Assembly (NCBI GenBank): GCA_951813085.1
Contig: OX638348.1
Location: 4,287,627-4,351,626, forward strand
Reading direction: 5' to 3'
Length of the DNA: 64,000 nt
Source: an uncultured Opitutaceae bacterium
GTDB lineage: Bacteria; Verrucomicrobiota; Verrucomicrobiia; Opitutales; Opitutaceae
Part shown: in pieces, positions 50,058 to 59,243 of the stretch
How the letters are laid out: every line of letters begins with the position of its first letter
Position numbering within the stretch: position 1 is the first letter of the stretch
The notes under the pieces: generated by a model
Database searches by the model: none
What the model saw: the letters and a program-made list of their open reading frames with translations, nothing else
Told to the model about the DNA's origin: nothing
Translations under genes and position numbers: made by a program

Positions 50058-50600
50058 ATGGGAGAAATGGAAAACTTCGTTGAACTCTCGAGCAGGGAAT
50101 TCAAGCGGCTTAAGGAATTGTCAGATAAGGCGGTTGCTCAAGTATCGGATACTCAGTTTTTTCAAGCGCTCTCAGTAGGGGACAATTCGATTGCCCATGT
50201 CTACAAGCATCTATCGGGCAATCTGGTTTCGCGGTGGACAGACTTCCTGACTTCAGATGGTGAGAAGCCGTATCGAAATCGTGACGACGAATTTACGATT
50301 TCCAATGCAGATTCTTACGAATCATTGATCAGTAAATGGGAATCGGCCTGGAAGATTCTGTTCGATACCTTAGACAGCTTGCAGCCTGCTGACTTGGAAC
50401 GCCCGGTCATGATTCGAGGCGAATCGCTCTCCGCTTTGCAGGCCATCAGCCGACAGTTCACTCACTACGCTTACCATGTGGGGCAAATTGTTTTTATGGC
50501 GAAGCACCTTTTAGGACACAATTGGAAGAGCTTGAGCATTCCGCTGGGTGAATCTGCAGCGTTCAACGAATCGCCAGAGGCGTATCTAGAGTCGAAATAG
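50058..50600 (+). CDS. DinB-like DUF1572 family protein
   Basis: 180 residues of a four-helix bundle of the DinB/DUF1572 type. Likely metal ligands are His in NSIAHVYKHLSGN and in QFTHYAYHVGQIVF. The function of the family is not established; relatives act as thiol-dependent transferases. It starts 2 bases after the sulfatase stop; the second ATG at 50067 (MENFVELSSREFKRL) with GGGAG before it is an alternative start. Confidence 0.78.
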   Translation: MGEMENFVELSSREFKRLKELSDKAVAQVSDTQFFQALSVGDNSIAHVYKHLSGNLVSRWTDFLTSDGEKPYRNRDDEFTISNADSYESLISKWESAWKILFDTLDSLQPADLERPVMIRGESLSALQAISRQFTHYAYHVGQIVFMAKHLLGHNWKSLSIPLGESAAFNESPEAYLESK

Positions 50601-50668
50601 GTTTCAGTTTCTCAAGTGGAACCAGAGTATTCGTAGTCTGTCGACAGTTAGCTCAATTGGAAGAATCA

Positions 50669-50836
50669 ATGAGAAAGCGTTACAAAGACAAGCGGGGCGC
50701 CTGTCCCTTGTGCAAGCCGCACAAGCGGAGATGGTCCCGTCGTTGGAAAGTAAGGGATCTTGACTTTATGCAGCGGAGCGATCGAAGGATAGCGCGGTTT
50801 CGCAGCGTGCGTCGGCAAGCAGAAGATTCCGCTTGA
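50669..50836 (+). CDS. Small basic protein with a CPLC motif
   Basis: 55 residues, strongly basic. It reads MRKRYKDKRGACPLCKPHK and then an Arg/Trp-rich stretch (RRWSRRWKVRD). I recall short bacterial proteins with the same RYKDK...C.LCKPHK start, of unknown function, so this is likely a real gene. The Cys pair plus His could bind zinc, and the charge suggests nucleic acid or ribosome binding. It has no strong ribosome site. Confidence 0.6.
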   Translation: MRKRYKDKRGACPLCKPHKRRWSRRWKVRDLDFMQRSDRRIARFRSVRRQAEDSA

Positions 50837-50854
50837 GTCCTTACGCTTGAAATG

Positions 50855-50889
50855 AAAAAGGGCCTGCAGGACAAAGCCGGCAGACCCTT
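50855..50889 (-). terminator. Rho-independent terminator after the TonB receptor
   Basis: On the reverse strand AAGGGTCTGCCGG pairs with the segment ending GCAGGCCCTT, followed by TTTTT. It stands 26 bases after the receptor stop. Confidence 0.85.
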
Positions 50890-50914
50890 GAAATATAGTT
50901 TAGCTTCTTAAGCT

Positions 50915-53806
50915 CTAGAACGTTCCGCGAAGACCGATGAAGTACTGTCGGCCAGTTCCAGCGAAGCGGCGATTTCTTTCGGGGACACCGAAAAATTCGT
51001 ATTCTTTCGCATTGTTCAAGTTGATGCCTTCGAAGGTCAACTGAAGGTCCTCGAAACCAGGAAGTGGAACCTGAGCGCTGATGTCGTATTGCCCCACTGC
51101 TTCGCGCGTGCGAAGGTCAGGTTGCGTTCCATTGAGACCGGTGCTGGTCGTGAAGGAATCGCGCCAGTTGTACGAGCCGCGAATCGAGAACCGTTCACTC
51201 TCGTAGTAGAGCACGAGATTGAACAAGTTCGGCGACAGTCCTTGAATTGCTGTGACAACTTCTACCGCGCCGGAGCGCAAAATTACGTCTGACGAATTGA
51301 TCATCGAGTAGTTGCCGTAGAATCCTAATCCTTCGAGTATATTGTCGAGCGGGTGTTGGAGAACGAATTCAAGCCCTTCGATCTCACGGACTTCGTCCGA
51401 GTTCACGGTTGTCGAGTTGGTGACAAGCGTGTCTGGAGTCAGGTCGATGAAGATATTGGGATCGAGATCGTTGATGTTGATGCCGGTTTCGCTGAACGGA
51501 ATCGTCGTGGTCCGATTCTCGATGAATCCATTGATTTGCTTGCGGAACAAGTTTACCGCTACCAGTGAATCCTCTTGATAGTACCACTCCGCAGTCAGAT
51601 CGATCTGGTCTGCCAGGAATGGGTTAAGCAGAGGGTTACGACTGTTCGCCGTAAAGTCGGAGCTGAAGTTGATGTCCGCTTGAAGCTGACCGATATCCGG
51701 ACGCGTCATCGTTTTTCCGCCAGATAGGCGCAGTACCCAATTGTCGGCAGCATCGTAGGCCACGTTGAATGAGGGTAGTACGTTGGTGTATCCGCGTTCG
51801 ATAAAGATCTCCGCGCCCGCTGGGGTTGCGTTCTGAGAAGTTTGATCGGTGCGAATCGTTCTTACCCCTGCATTCATTCGAAGCGGCTTTCCGAGGATTT
51901 CCGCCTTGGTATTCGCTTCAGCGTAGAATCCGAGGTTGGACTCCTCAACGCGAGGTGTGTCATTCGGGCCGGCAACTGCAGATTCAAGGATTGCCCGATT
52001 GCCTCCTGTGAAGAATGCATCATGAGCTGCGAAGTCTGCAATCAAGTGATTGGTGACCGAACCTTCAGGCGAGCCGATTATACTGCCGAAATTAGGAGCG
52101 ATGTCTGCGAGCTGCTTCAGACCTTGATCTGCGGTAATGACGCGTCCTCCTGAGAATTCGTCCCACAACGCAGTGCTGCTAGCGGCATTGAATGAGCGGT
52201 CGCGGTCGAGTTCAGTGCGTTCGAACTCGTCGAAGGCTAGGCCGAACTTGAAGTTGTTGTCGGTGTTGCCGTAGGTTGCGTCGATGTGGAAGCTCAGGTT
52301 TTCTTCCTCTTCGATATCGATGGCGTTTCTGACCAAAGAGATCGTATTTACATCCGTTCCTGAACCATCTGTAGTGTAATTTCCGCTACCATCAACATTT
52401 ACTATCGAGTTGTTGTAACTATTGGGATCAAGCACATCCACGCTTGACGTTACGGTGGGGATAATGCCTACCGTGTAGTCAAAGGTCACTTCGGAGTCCT
52501 TGATTTCGTATAGATAGGTTTGCTGGTCCCTGCGGAACTTCGAATTGTTGACGGCGAATCCTGTGTCGACTCTGAGATTGTCGCCCGCTTGCCAAACCGA
52601 GCTAACGGAGAACTGCTCGAATTTGTCGTTGAATCCGATCTCGCGGCTCTCTGAACGGCGGTCTGCGTTGCGCAAGGTACCGCGGAGCAGTGTGTCGTTG
52701 GGAGATACTTCCACGAAGTTTACGGGAACCAAGTCAGATTGGTTGCGGAGCTCTACATCGAGTTCGTGACGTTCTTGAAACTCGTCCAGTTCGCTTGAAA
52801 AGAAGTCGAAGTTGAAGAGCAAGGTGTCGCTGGGTCGGAATTGCGCCGCGAGTACATATCCAATACGATCGCGATAGCCATCCTGGAGGTCATTGCGTTG
52901 CAAGCGCGGCAGTCGGACTCTTTCCAATGATCCCGGTGCTTCCAGATCCACGGTAGGATCCGCTCTGACATCTCCGATTGAGCGACGCTCGCCGAGCGCA
53001 ACCCAGTCATCGAATAGGGCGCTAGGAAGTCCAGATTCATTTACGGGAATGCCGTCGCCGTCAGGATCGAAATTGTATCCGCGAATGACTCCACCAAAAC
53101 CGGCGGCGCCCCAATCAAGCGTTTCTTGAGCATCGACGCGAAGCGTTCTTTCCGAGAAGGCGGTGCCTGCGAGAAATCCCCATTTGCCATCATCGAAGGT
53201 CTGCGAGACGAGGAAGTGACCACGAGGATCGATTTCCTGAGCCAAGGAATTGTAGCCTAGTTGAACGGAAGCGGAGACCGTCATTCCTTCACCGGCAAAG
53301 TCGAAAGGACGCGTATTCCGCAGATTGATGAGACCGGAAATACCGCCCTCCACGTGGGATGCGCGCGCCGTCTTGTCTACTGTGATTTGAGTGAATAGCT
53401 CTGATGGGAAAACGTCAAAGTCGACCTCGCGACCCGAGTCCGCAGTCGAAAGCGGTACACCGTTTAGAAGGACGCGAACGAAATTGGATCCCAGTCCGCG
53501 CAATTGTATGCGGCGGCCTTCACCGTTGTCCCGCTGAATTGCGATGCCGGGAATACGCTGCAGCGCTTCCGCTAGGTTCAAGTCTGGGAATTTTCCCAGA
53601 TCCTCCGCGAAAATCGTTTCTTGCAGATTCGTCGATTCACGACGCGTTTCCAAGGATGCGACCAGCGATTCACTGTAGCTTGCAGCGACCTCGAGTTTTT
53701 CTAGTTCGATGATATCACCGGAAGTAGTTTGGCCATGGAGGCCGAACACTCCCATCATCGCTGCTATCAGCGCAGCAATGAGAATTCTGTGAGTTCGTTT
53801 ATTCAT
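50915..53806 (-). CDS. TonB-dependent outer membrane receptor
   Basis: 963 residues. A signal peptide (IAALIAAMMGVFGLHG) is followed by a TonB-box-like segment IELEKLEVAAS. The plug includes FPDLNLAEALQRIPGIAIQR, RRIQLRGLGSNFVRVLLNGV and VDKTARASHVEGGISGLINL. The rest is a beta-barrel ending in an aromatic-rich strand with a C-terminal Phe (QYFIGLRGTF). The plug type is common in carbohydrate or complex-substrate receptors. It imports a ligand with TonB energy, probably a glycan fragment given the sulfatases next to it. A 12-base palindrome lies about 100 bases upstream. Confidence 0.92.
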   Translation of the reverse strand: MNKRTHRILIAALIAAMMGVFGLHGQTTSGDIIELEKLEVAASYSESLVASLETRRESTNLQETIFAEDLGKFPDLNLAEALQRIPGIAIQRDNGEGRRIQLRGLGSNFVRVLLNGVPLSTADSGREVDFDVFPSELFTQITVDKTARASHVEGGISGLINLRNTRPFDFAGEGMTVSASVQLGYNSLAQEIDPRGHFLVSQTFDDGKWGFLAGTAFSERTLRVDAQETLDWGAAGFGGVIRGYNFDPDGDGIPVNESGLPSALFDDWVALGERRSIGDVRADPTVDLEAPGSLERVRLPRLQRNDLQDGYRDRIGYVLAAQFRPSDTLLFNFDFFSSELDEFQERHELDVELRNQSDLVPVNFVEVSPNDTLLRGTLRNADRRSESREIGFNDKFEQFSVSSVWQAGDNLRVDTGFAVNNSKFRRDQQTYLYEIKDSEVTFDYTVGIIPTVTSSVDVLDPNSYNNSIVNVDGSGNYTTDGSGTDVNTISLVRNAIDIEEEENLSFHIDATYGNTDNNFKFGLAFDEFERTELDRDRSFNAASSTALWDEFSGGRVITADQGLKQLADIAPNFGSIIGSPEGSVTNHLIADFAAHDAFFTGGNRAILESAVAGPNDTPRVEESNLGFYAEANTKAEILGKPLRMNAGVRTIRTDQTSQNATPAGAEIFIERGYTNVLPSFNVAYDAADNWVLRLSGGKTMTRPDIGQLQADINFSSDFTANSRNPLLNPFLADQIDLTAEWYYQEDSLVAVNLFRKQINGFIENRTTTIPFSETGININDLDPNIFIDLTPDTLVTNSTTVNSDEVREIEGLEFVLQHPLDNILEGLGFYGNYSMINSSDVILRSGAVEVVTAIQGLSPNLFNLVLYYESERFSIRGSYNWRDSFTTSTGLNGTQPDLRTREAVGQYDISAQVPLPGFEDLQLTFEGINLNNAKEYEFFGVPERNRRFAGTGRQYFIGLRGTF

Positions 53807-54162
53807 ATTATTAGCAGTAGTAGTTATTTACAACGTAGTTTTCGCGACTGCAGGCTCTAAGCGAGTCGTGCGCAGGCAGGAAATAGTATTGGATATAAAG
53901 CCCCCCAACACGTGTTGTGTTATGGCGTATGCACGGGTCAGCTTTGACGATAAGGGGTTTGTAGTTTAAGCTTTGTTTGTAAGGTTGAGAGCTAGACGCG
54001 CTTCCGGAATAAATTCGGAACGCTGGAGTTTTGAGAAGCAAGCAATTCCAGGAGTTAAGGCAAGGAAAACCTGAGAGGAACCTAAAGAAAACTGGAGGTT
54101 ATCCTGCCCAAAGATTGCCCGGATGGACAATATGGGGATTTGAAACCAAACTCGAATATCTC
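53807..54162. other. 356-base upstream region of the TonB receptor
   Basis: No coding sequence is supported here. It holds the receptor promoter and the palindrome at 53906-53917, and the 3' flank of the small membrane protein gene. The short frames crossing it have no recognisable domain. Confidence 0.5.
53906..53917. promoter_or_regulatory. Perfect 12-base palindrome, possible operator
   Basis: CAACACGTGTTG at 53906-53917 is its own reverse complement, about 100 bases before the TonB receptor start. LacI-type repressors often bind such dyads with a central CG. No LacI gene is in the window, so the regulator is unknown. Confidence 0.4.
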
Positions 54163-54596
54163 TCAATCGCTACGCTTCTTGGCTTGCACGTAGGCGCTGG
54201 ATCCGAAGTAGAAGGCGACGACAATGCCAACGATCAAGGTGAAGTTGTTGATCATCGTTTGAGTGACCGGATGGATTTCATCGGGCGCTTCCCTGAAGAA
54301 GGCGACGATAGCCACGAGAGCGAGATACTCTATGTGATGATCGCGCCCGCGATCGCAGCTCGCATGGACGATTCCGTGATAAGCGGTTGACTAGGGTCAA
54401 TTTTTTGGATGCGCAGCAAAGAGAGAAAGGAAACGATAGCGACGGCGGCTAGGGACACAGCGAGAGGCGAATCGCGCCCCATGATCTCCGCCATATAAAC
54501 GCCGAACCAAACGATGCCGACCAACGCGAAGCCGAGCACGACGAGCATCCCGGTCGTTGCAGGAACAGGGGTTTGAGGGGGTGAATCTTGATTCAT
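54163..54596 (-). pseudogene. Small four-helix membrane protein with a frameshift
   Basis: From the ATG at 54596 the first frame gives a short polar start, two hydrophobic helices (GMLVVLGFALVGIVWFGVYM, LAVSLAAVAIVSFLSLL) and the beginning of a third, then a TAG at 54330. One base out of frame, the sequence continues as IEYLALVAIVAFF and MINNFTLIVGIVVAFYFGSS to a TGA at 54163. A single missing base near 54333 explains both. The whole would be about 144 residues with four helices. I recognise no family. It starts 18 bases after the PQQ-propeller gene on the same strand. Confidence 0.7.
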
Positions 54597-54614
54597 TGTC
54601 GGACGAACAGGGAA

Positions 54615-55712
54615 TTACTGGGCGATGCAATACAAGGTCTCTGAACGCTCTTCGCCACCGACGTTTTCGCGCCATTTCAAGTCTCCGGTTTCCGCATTCC
54701 AGCAATGAGCGAGGCCTGTATCGGTGAAAGCGTATAAAAAACCATCTACTACGATCATGGATGGAGCGTACACTCGTATGGGATTCTTCCATACGATTTG
54801 ATTCGATCCATCCGCGAGGATACCGCTGGTTTCGTTCTTCGGGTACCCTCCGCTAGCGAAGACGCGTTTTCCATCGGTAACGACGCTTCCGACCGTTTCG
54901 CGCGTGGTCGCTGGAAGGGACCAAAGCTCCTTGCCTGACTGGGGATCGTAGCTGGCTAGCAATTCGCAGCCAGGTACGATTAGCTGGTCTTTGCCATCGA
55001 TTTCGTAGATTACGGGAGAGGCGTAGTTGGGTATCTCGGGCCGGTCAATCTTCCAGGCGAGGACACCGCTTTTTCGATAGAATGCGTTTATTGCGCCGCC
55101 GCCTGCGTGATCGGAAGCGACAATTACATAGTTTCCATAGATCGCAGGCGAAGTGGAATACCCCCAATGCGAAACAAAGTCGCTGGCTGGTATCTGCCAA
55201 TTGATCTCGCCCTTGAAGTCGATGGAAGATAGCCAAATTTGGCGATCGTGCATGAATACGGTAAAGACACTCTCGCCGTCACTAGCCACCGTTGATGAAG
55301 CTTGAGTGTTTCTCTTATGGATTCGGCCATCCCATCCTCCCTGGTGAATTTCGGTGGACCATTGGAGCGCGCCGCTGTCCTTTTGGTAGCAAAGCAAATG
55401 CTGAGTCTGGTTCGTCTCGTCCGCGGTTGCGATCAGTACTCGATCGCCCACCACTACGGGAGATGCGTGCCCACGTCCCGGAATGGGGGCGGACCAGCGT
55501 ATATTTTTCGACTCGCTCCATTCTAGGGGAATGTTCTGGGAATGGGCATGCCCATTTCGGTTGATGCCTCGCCACTAGGGCCAATCGTCGGCAGAAACGG
55601 ATAGCCCCTGCGTGCCCGGAGCCATTGTCGTGTCCGTAGCGTTGAGCGCGAATGGTGTCGTTGCCATCGCGATAAGGATGGCGAGTGAAGTCGTGCGTTT
55701 GAGGTATTGCAT
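54615..55712 (-). pseudogene. PQQ-like beta-propeller protein (BamB-like) with an internal TAG
   Basis: From the ATG at 55712 the frame gives a signal peptide (LKRTTSLAILIAMATTPFAL) and then DDWP-stop-WRGINRNGHA. The TAG is codon 46, at 55575-55577. In this family the segment is typically DWPQWRGPNR, so CAG to TAG is likely. The propeller continues with repeated blades (GALQWSTEIH, GEINWQIP, GVLAWKID, GKELWSLP, GDLKWRENV) to the end. Without the fix the only start is the GTG at 55454, which drops the signal peptide and the first blade. These secreted proteins often occur beside sulfatases and DUF1080 proteins in this group of bacteria. Confidence 0.85.
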
Positions 55713-55864
55713 TGGAAGAGGGTTGCTCGATTGAATCACTAGATTGGATGCATCCCTGAGACAAGGCTCAATGCCGTGTATCATATTGCATGGATCGTTG
55801 GCAAATGAGCCTTGCTCCGAGGTTTGAGATTGTCTTCCTGTTGCTCGAGAGGTATTCATCCGAC

Positions 55865-56600
55865 ATGAAATCAACCTGTCGTCTCTCTTGTTTCATTTGT
55901 TCTACTGGGCGTTTCAGCGTTCGGGAAAAAGATCGACGTTGGATCGCTTCCGGATTCGAGCTTTCACAACGCGATCGGATCTGAAGTTACCTATAAAGGA
56001 AAGAAAGCGCTAAAAGCGGAAATATCCGAGGAGGCGAGGGAACAGCTTGCCGAATCGCGTCGCCAACGCCAGGCGGCAGGAAATCGTGGACCGGGGATGG
56101 GCGAGGCGAATCGCGTAGATCATTTGATCGTCGTAGCGGAAGATTTTCAGAATGGAATGATCGAGCTCGAAGTGGCGGGTCAGCCAGCGCCAGGCGCGGC
56201 GGGCGGGGCTCGTGGATTCGTGGGTGTGGCCTTTCGGGTTCAACCCGATATGAATACCTACGATTGCTTCTGTTTGCGACCTACGAATGGCCGGGCTGAG
56301 GATCAGGAGCGACGCAATCATTCCGTCCAATATATTTCGCATCCGGAGTACCCATGGTTCAAGCTCCGTCAGGAGACGCCCAGTAGGTACGAGTCCTATG
56401 CGGATCTTCAGCCCGCGACCTGGACCCAGGTAAAAATCGTAGTGGAGGGTGAAAAGGCCCGGCTCTATTTGCACGGAAACGAGCAGCCTAGCTTGATCGT
56501 CAATGACGTGAAATCAGGACCGGACGGAAAAGGGGCTGTGGCTCTCTGGTTTGAAGGATCGACCGTCGCCCATTACGCGAATCTAGAAGTCTCCCACTAG
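55865..56600 (+). pseudogene. Secreted DUF1080/LamG-like protein with a frameshift after the start
   Basis: The long frame runs from about 55875 to 56600 with no ATG before 56097. It opens with a hydrophobic segment (VVSLVSFVLLGVSAFGKKIDV) that looks like a signal peptide. An ATG at 55865 begins MKS one base out of frame; removing one base near 55873 joins it to the long frame. The remainder has the beta-sandwich look of DUF1080 (GFVGVAFRV, YDCFCLRP, WTQVKIVVEGEKARLYL, GAVALWFEGSTVAHYANLEV), a family tied to glycan hydrolysis or binding. If the frameshift is real, only a cytoplasmic fragment from 56097 can be made. Confidence 0.7.
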
Positions 56601-56755
56601 CCTGGGCTATTCATTTATCGATGCCCGCGTACTCAAAGATTGAGCGCGCCGCGTCCAAAGCAGGCTCCGATAGCGAAACAATTGTATCGCCTTGCGATTC
56701 GTCGCAGATTGGAGCTCTATACCGACCGATTCCTTTGCTAAATATACTCACCCCT

Positions 56756-58189
56756 ATGAAATCTGTACTCATCGCTTCTCTCATCGCGCTCATCGGCAGC
56801 GTTCACAGCTTCGCCCAGAGCCGTATCGGCACCGGTTCGATCAAGGATCTCTATGTCCAGTACTGCGCGGCTTGCCATGGTCAAAATGCCGAAGGCGGAC
56901 AGGGGAGCTCGCTTATCGACGACGTTTGGAAGTGGGGGTCCTCCGATGAGGAGATCGCCAAGGTGATTCGCGAAGGTCTTCCGGAACTGGGAATGATTCC
57001 TTGGAAAGGGACGCTTTCCGAAGAGCAAATCCGAAGCCTGATCATTTTCTTGCGCGAGCAGAAGTATCTTGCCGAAACGACTGACTTGCTGGCGAAGGTG
57101 ATGCCGAAGGACGGCATCTTCAGTACGGAGTACCACGATTTTCGCTTAGAGAAGGTGCTTGAGTTGGACGACATTCTTTGGTCGATCGCCTTCCTGCCTG
57201 ACGAGTCGATGCTCCTGACGCAACGCGATGGAGTTTTGTGGCATGTCCGCAATGGGAAGAAGAAGGAGATCAAGGGAACGCCTGAGGTCTTCGCAGTAGG
57301 TCAAGGCGGGCTCCTAGAAGTCGCACCCCATCCTGACTACAGCGAGAATGGTTGGGTCTATCTGTCCTTTAGCCAAGATGCAGGAGCGAAAGTTGACCGC
57401 AAGACTGCGTCGATGACCGCGGTCGTACGTGGACGCATCAAGAATGGCAAGTGGGTGGACCAGGAAGACATCTTCGTTGTCCCGCCGGAATATCACACGA
57501 CTAAAGGAGGGCACTACGGTTCTCGATTTGTATTCGATGATGGATACGTGTACTTCAGCATTGGCGATCGCCAAGAAGGCGATCCTGCCCAGGATTTAAC
57601 GGTACCTCACGGAAAGGTGCATCGCATCCATGACGATGGACGCATTCCTAAGGACAATCCATTCTACAATACGCCTGGGGCCTACCGGACAATTTGGACC
57701 TATGGAAATCGCAATCCCCAGGGATTGGACATGCATCCACTTACCGGGGACCTCTGGGAAACGGAGCACGGTCCACGCGGCGGGGACGAGCTAAACCATA
57801 TTCAGCCGGGTATCAATTACGGTTGGCCAGTGATTACGTACGGAATGAACTACAATGGCGATCCCTGGACGGACAAGACGCATATGGAGGGCATGGAGCA
57901 GCCTGTGCATTATTGGCTGCCATCGATCGCGACCGCGGGCATTGATTTCTATGAAGGTGACGCCTTCCCTGGCTGGCAGTACAATTTGCTGGCGACTGGG
58001 ATGTCTGCCGAGGAAGTGCAGCGACTCGTGATTCAGGGAAAGAAGCTCGTCTACTCGGAGACGATACTGAAAAATCAGGGACGTGTCCGCGACGTGGAAA
58101 CCGGTCCCGATGGGCTCATCTACATAGCCCTGAATACGCGAGGACCTAATAGCGGCTCCTTGCATCGCTTAGTTCCGGTCAAGAAGTAG
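56756..58189 (+). CDS. Cytochrome c-fused PQQ-dependent sugar dehydrogenase
   Basis: 477 residues from the ATG at 56756, which begins a signal peptide ending SFAQ. Residues 24-100 are a cytochrome c with heme site CAACH and a Met ligand in LGMIPW. The rest is a six-bladed glucose/sorbosone dehydrogenase propeller (AVGQGGLLEVAPHPDY, YGNRNPQGLDMHP, ETEHGPRGGDEL). It would oxidise an aldose in the periplasm and pass electrons to the fused heme. The substrate is probably a sugar released from the glycan handled by the neighbouring genes. Confidence 0.9.
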   Translation: MKSVLIASLIALIGSVHSFAQSRIGTGSIKDLYVQYCAACHGQNAEGGQGSSLIDDVWKWGSSDEEIAKVIREGLPELGMIPWKGTLSEEQIRSLIIFLREQKYLAETTDLLAKVMPKDGIFSTEYHDFRLEKVLELDDILWSIAFLPDESMLLTQRDGVLWHVRNGKKKEIKGTPEVFAVGQGGLLEVAPHPDYSENGWVYLSFSQDAGAKVDRKTASMTAVVRGRIKNGKWVDQEDIFVVPPEYHTTKGGHYGSRFVFDDGYVYFSIGDRQEGDPAQDLTVPHGKVHRIHDDGRIPKDNPFYNTPGAYRTIWTYGNRNPQGLDMHPLTGDLWETEHGPRGGDELNHIQPGINYGWPVITYGMNYNGDPWTDKTHMEGMEQPVHYWLPSIATAGIDFYEGDAFPGWQYNLLATGMSAEEVQRLVIQGKKLVYSETILKNQGRVRDVETGPDGLIYIALNTRGPNSGSLHRLVPVKK

Positions 58190-58225
58190 CCAACCTGTCT
58201 TTCTTCAGTCGCGAATCGCTTCAAT

Positions 58226-59194
58226 CTAAACGGCGTCCACCGCTCGGTAGGCGTCGATGACCGCTTGTTCGCCGTCTTTGCCAGGCATTGAGTTTCCGTG
58301 CTCCATCCCGATAATGAGCGATCGCCTTGAGGCTTTGCTCTTGTCGTGAATGTGCTGAAAGACTTTCCGGTAGTTGATTTCTCCCGTTCCCGGTTCCTTG
58401 CGCCCGGGATTGTCACCGGATTGGAAGTAGCCAATTTCGTCCCAGCAGTGGTCGATATTGGGGATTAAGTTTCCTTCGGTGATCTGCTGGTGGTAGATGT
58501 CGAAAAGTATTTTGCACGATGGGCTATTCACCGCGCGGCAAAGCGCGTAGACTTGATCTGAATACTGCAGAAAGACGCCTCCGTGGTTCGTATGCCAATT
58601 TAGGGGTTCTAGGACAATTGTCAGATCGTGAGGTTCCAGGATTTCGGTGCAGCGGCGCAATAGGTCGATGGCATTCGCGGTTTGGTAGCCTTCCGAAAGT
58701 CGGTTTCCTCCATACCGGTTCCATTCGTCTTCGCCATGTTGCTGATCGACCGAACCCGGAACCACTGTGGTCCACTTCGCGTTGACGCGCTTGGCGATCT
58801 CGATGGTGTTCCTCATATTGCTGAGAATCTCGTTGGTCGAGTCGGGATCGGGACGCGTGAAGACCGGTCTATCGAAATTGCTGTATGCGATGAATACGCC
58901 CATCTTCATGCCGAGATCGTCCAAGGTCTTGCCGATCTTCGATTGCATCGACGCGGTCTCGTTGGAAAGCCCGTTGTATTCCCAGGCGGTGAATCCTTGA
59001 TCAGCGGCAAACTTGATCTGATCGATGACATCGTCACCTGCGCTGGCCTTGAACATGCGTGGGTGGGGCGCGTAGTGGAGCTTGAACTTCTTTGTTTCGT
59101 GATGAGCAGCCCGGGCATTTGAACTGAGCAGGGATCCGGAAGCTAGCGCAGCGGTTGCCATAAGGCCTGAGTGAAGGAAATGTCTACGTTTCAT
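58226..59194 (-). CDS. Sugar isomerase/epimerase-like TIM-barrel protein, exported
   Basis: 322 residues. The N-terminus MKRRHFLHSGLMATAALASG is a Tat-like signal. The TIM barrel resembles hydroxypyruvate isomerase/xylose isomerase-like proteins: Glu in IVLEPLNWHTNHGGVFL, Asp in ILFDIYHQQI, and His/Glu in IIGMEHGNS are plausible metal ligands. It would isomerise or epimerise a small sugar. The position beside a sugar dehydrogenase supports a role in sugar breakdown. Confidence 0.82.
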   Translation of the reverse strand: MKRRHFLHSGLMATAALASGSLLSSNARAAHHETKKFKLHYAPHPRMFKASAGDDVIDQIKFAADQGFTAWEYNGLSNETASMQSKIGKTLDDLGMKMGVFIAYSNFDRPVFTRPDPDSTNEILSNMRNTIEIAKRVNAKWTTVVPGSVDQQHGEDEWNRYGGNRLSEGYQTANAIDLLRRCTEILEPHDLTIVLEPLNWHTNHGGVFLQYSDQVYALCRAVNSPSCKILFDIYHQQITEGNLIPNIDHCWDEIGYFQSGDNPGRKEPGTGEINYRKVFQHIHDKSKASRRSLIIGMEHGNSMPGKDGEQAVIDAYRAVDAV

Positions 59195-59243
59195 AAGGAA
59201 TGGAATTGCTGATACAGGGGACAGTCAGGTTGAATCCAAGCGC

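Noticed and set aside
20577..55712. TAG recoded as a sense codon (for example Gln) explaining the four in-frame TAGs
   Set aside because: TAG is the most used terminator here, including at the ends of core genes with correct lengths, and the expected residues differ (Gln twice, Trp once), so a general recoding is unlikely.
20577..56600. Uniform sequencing error as the full explanation of the disruptions
   Set aside because: Homopolymer contexts at the LOG gene are suspicious, but the restriction of all lesions to accessory genes argues against error alone. It remains possible and is only set aside, not excluded.
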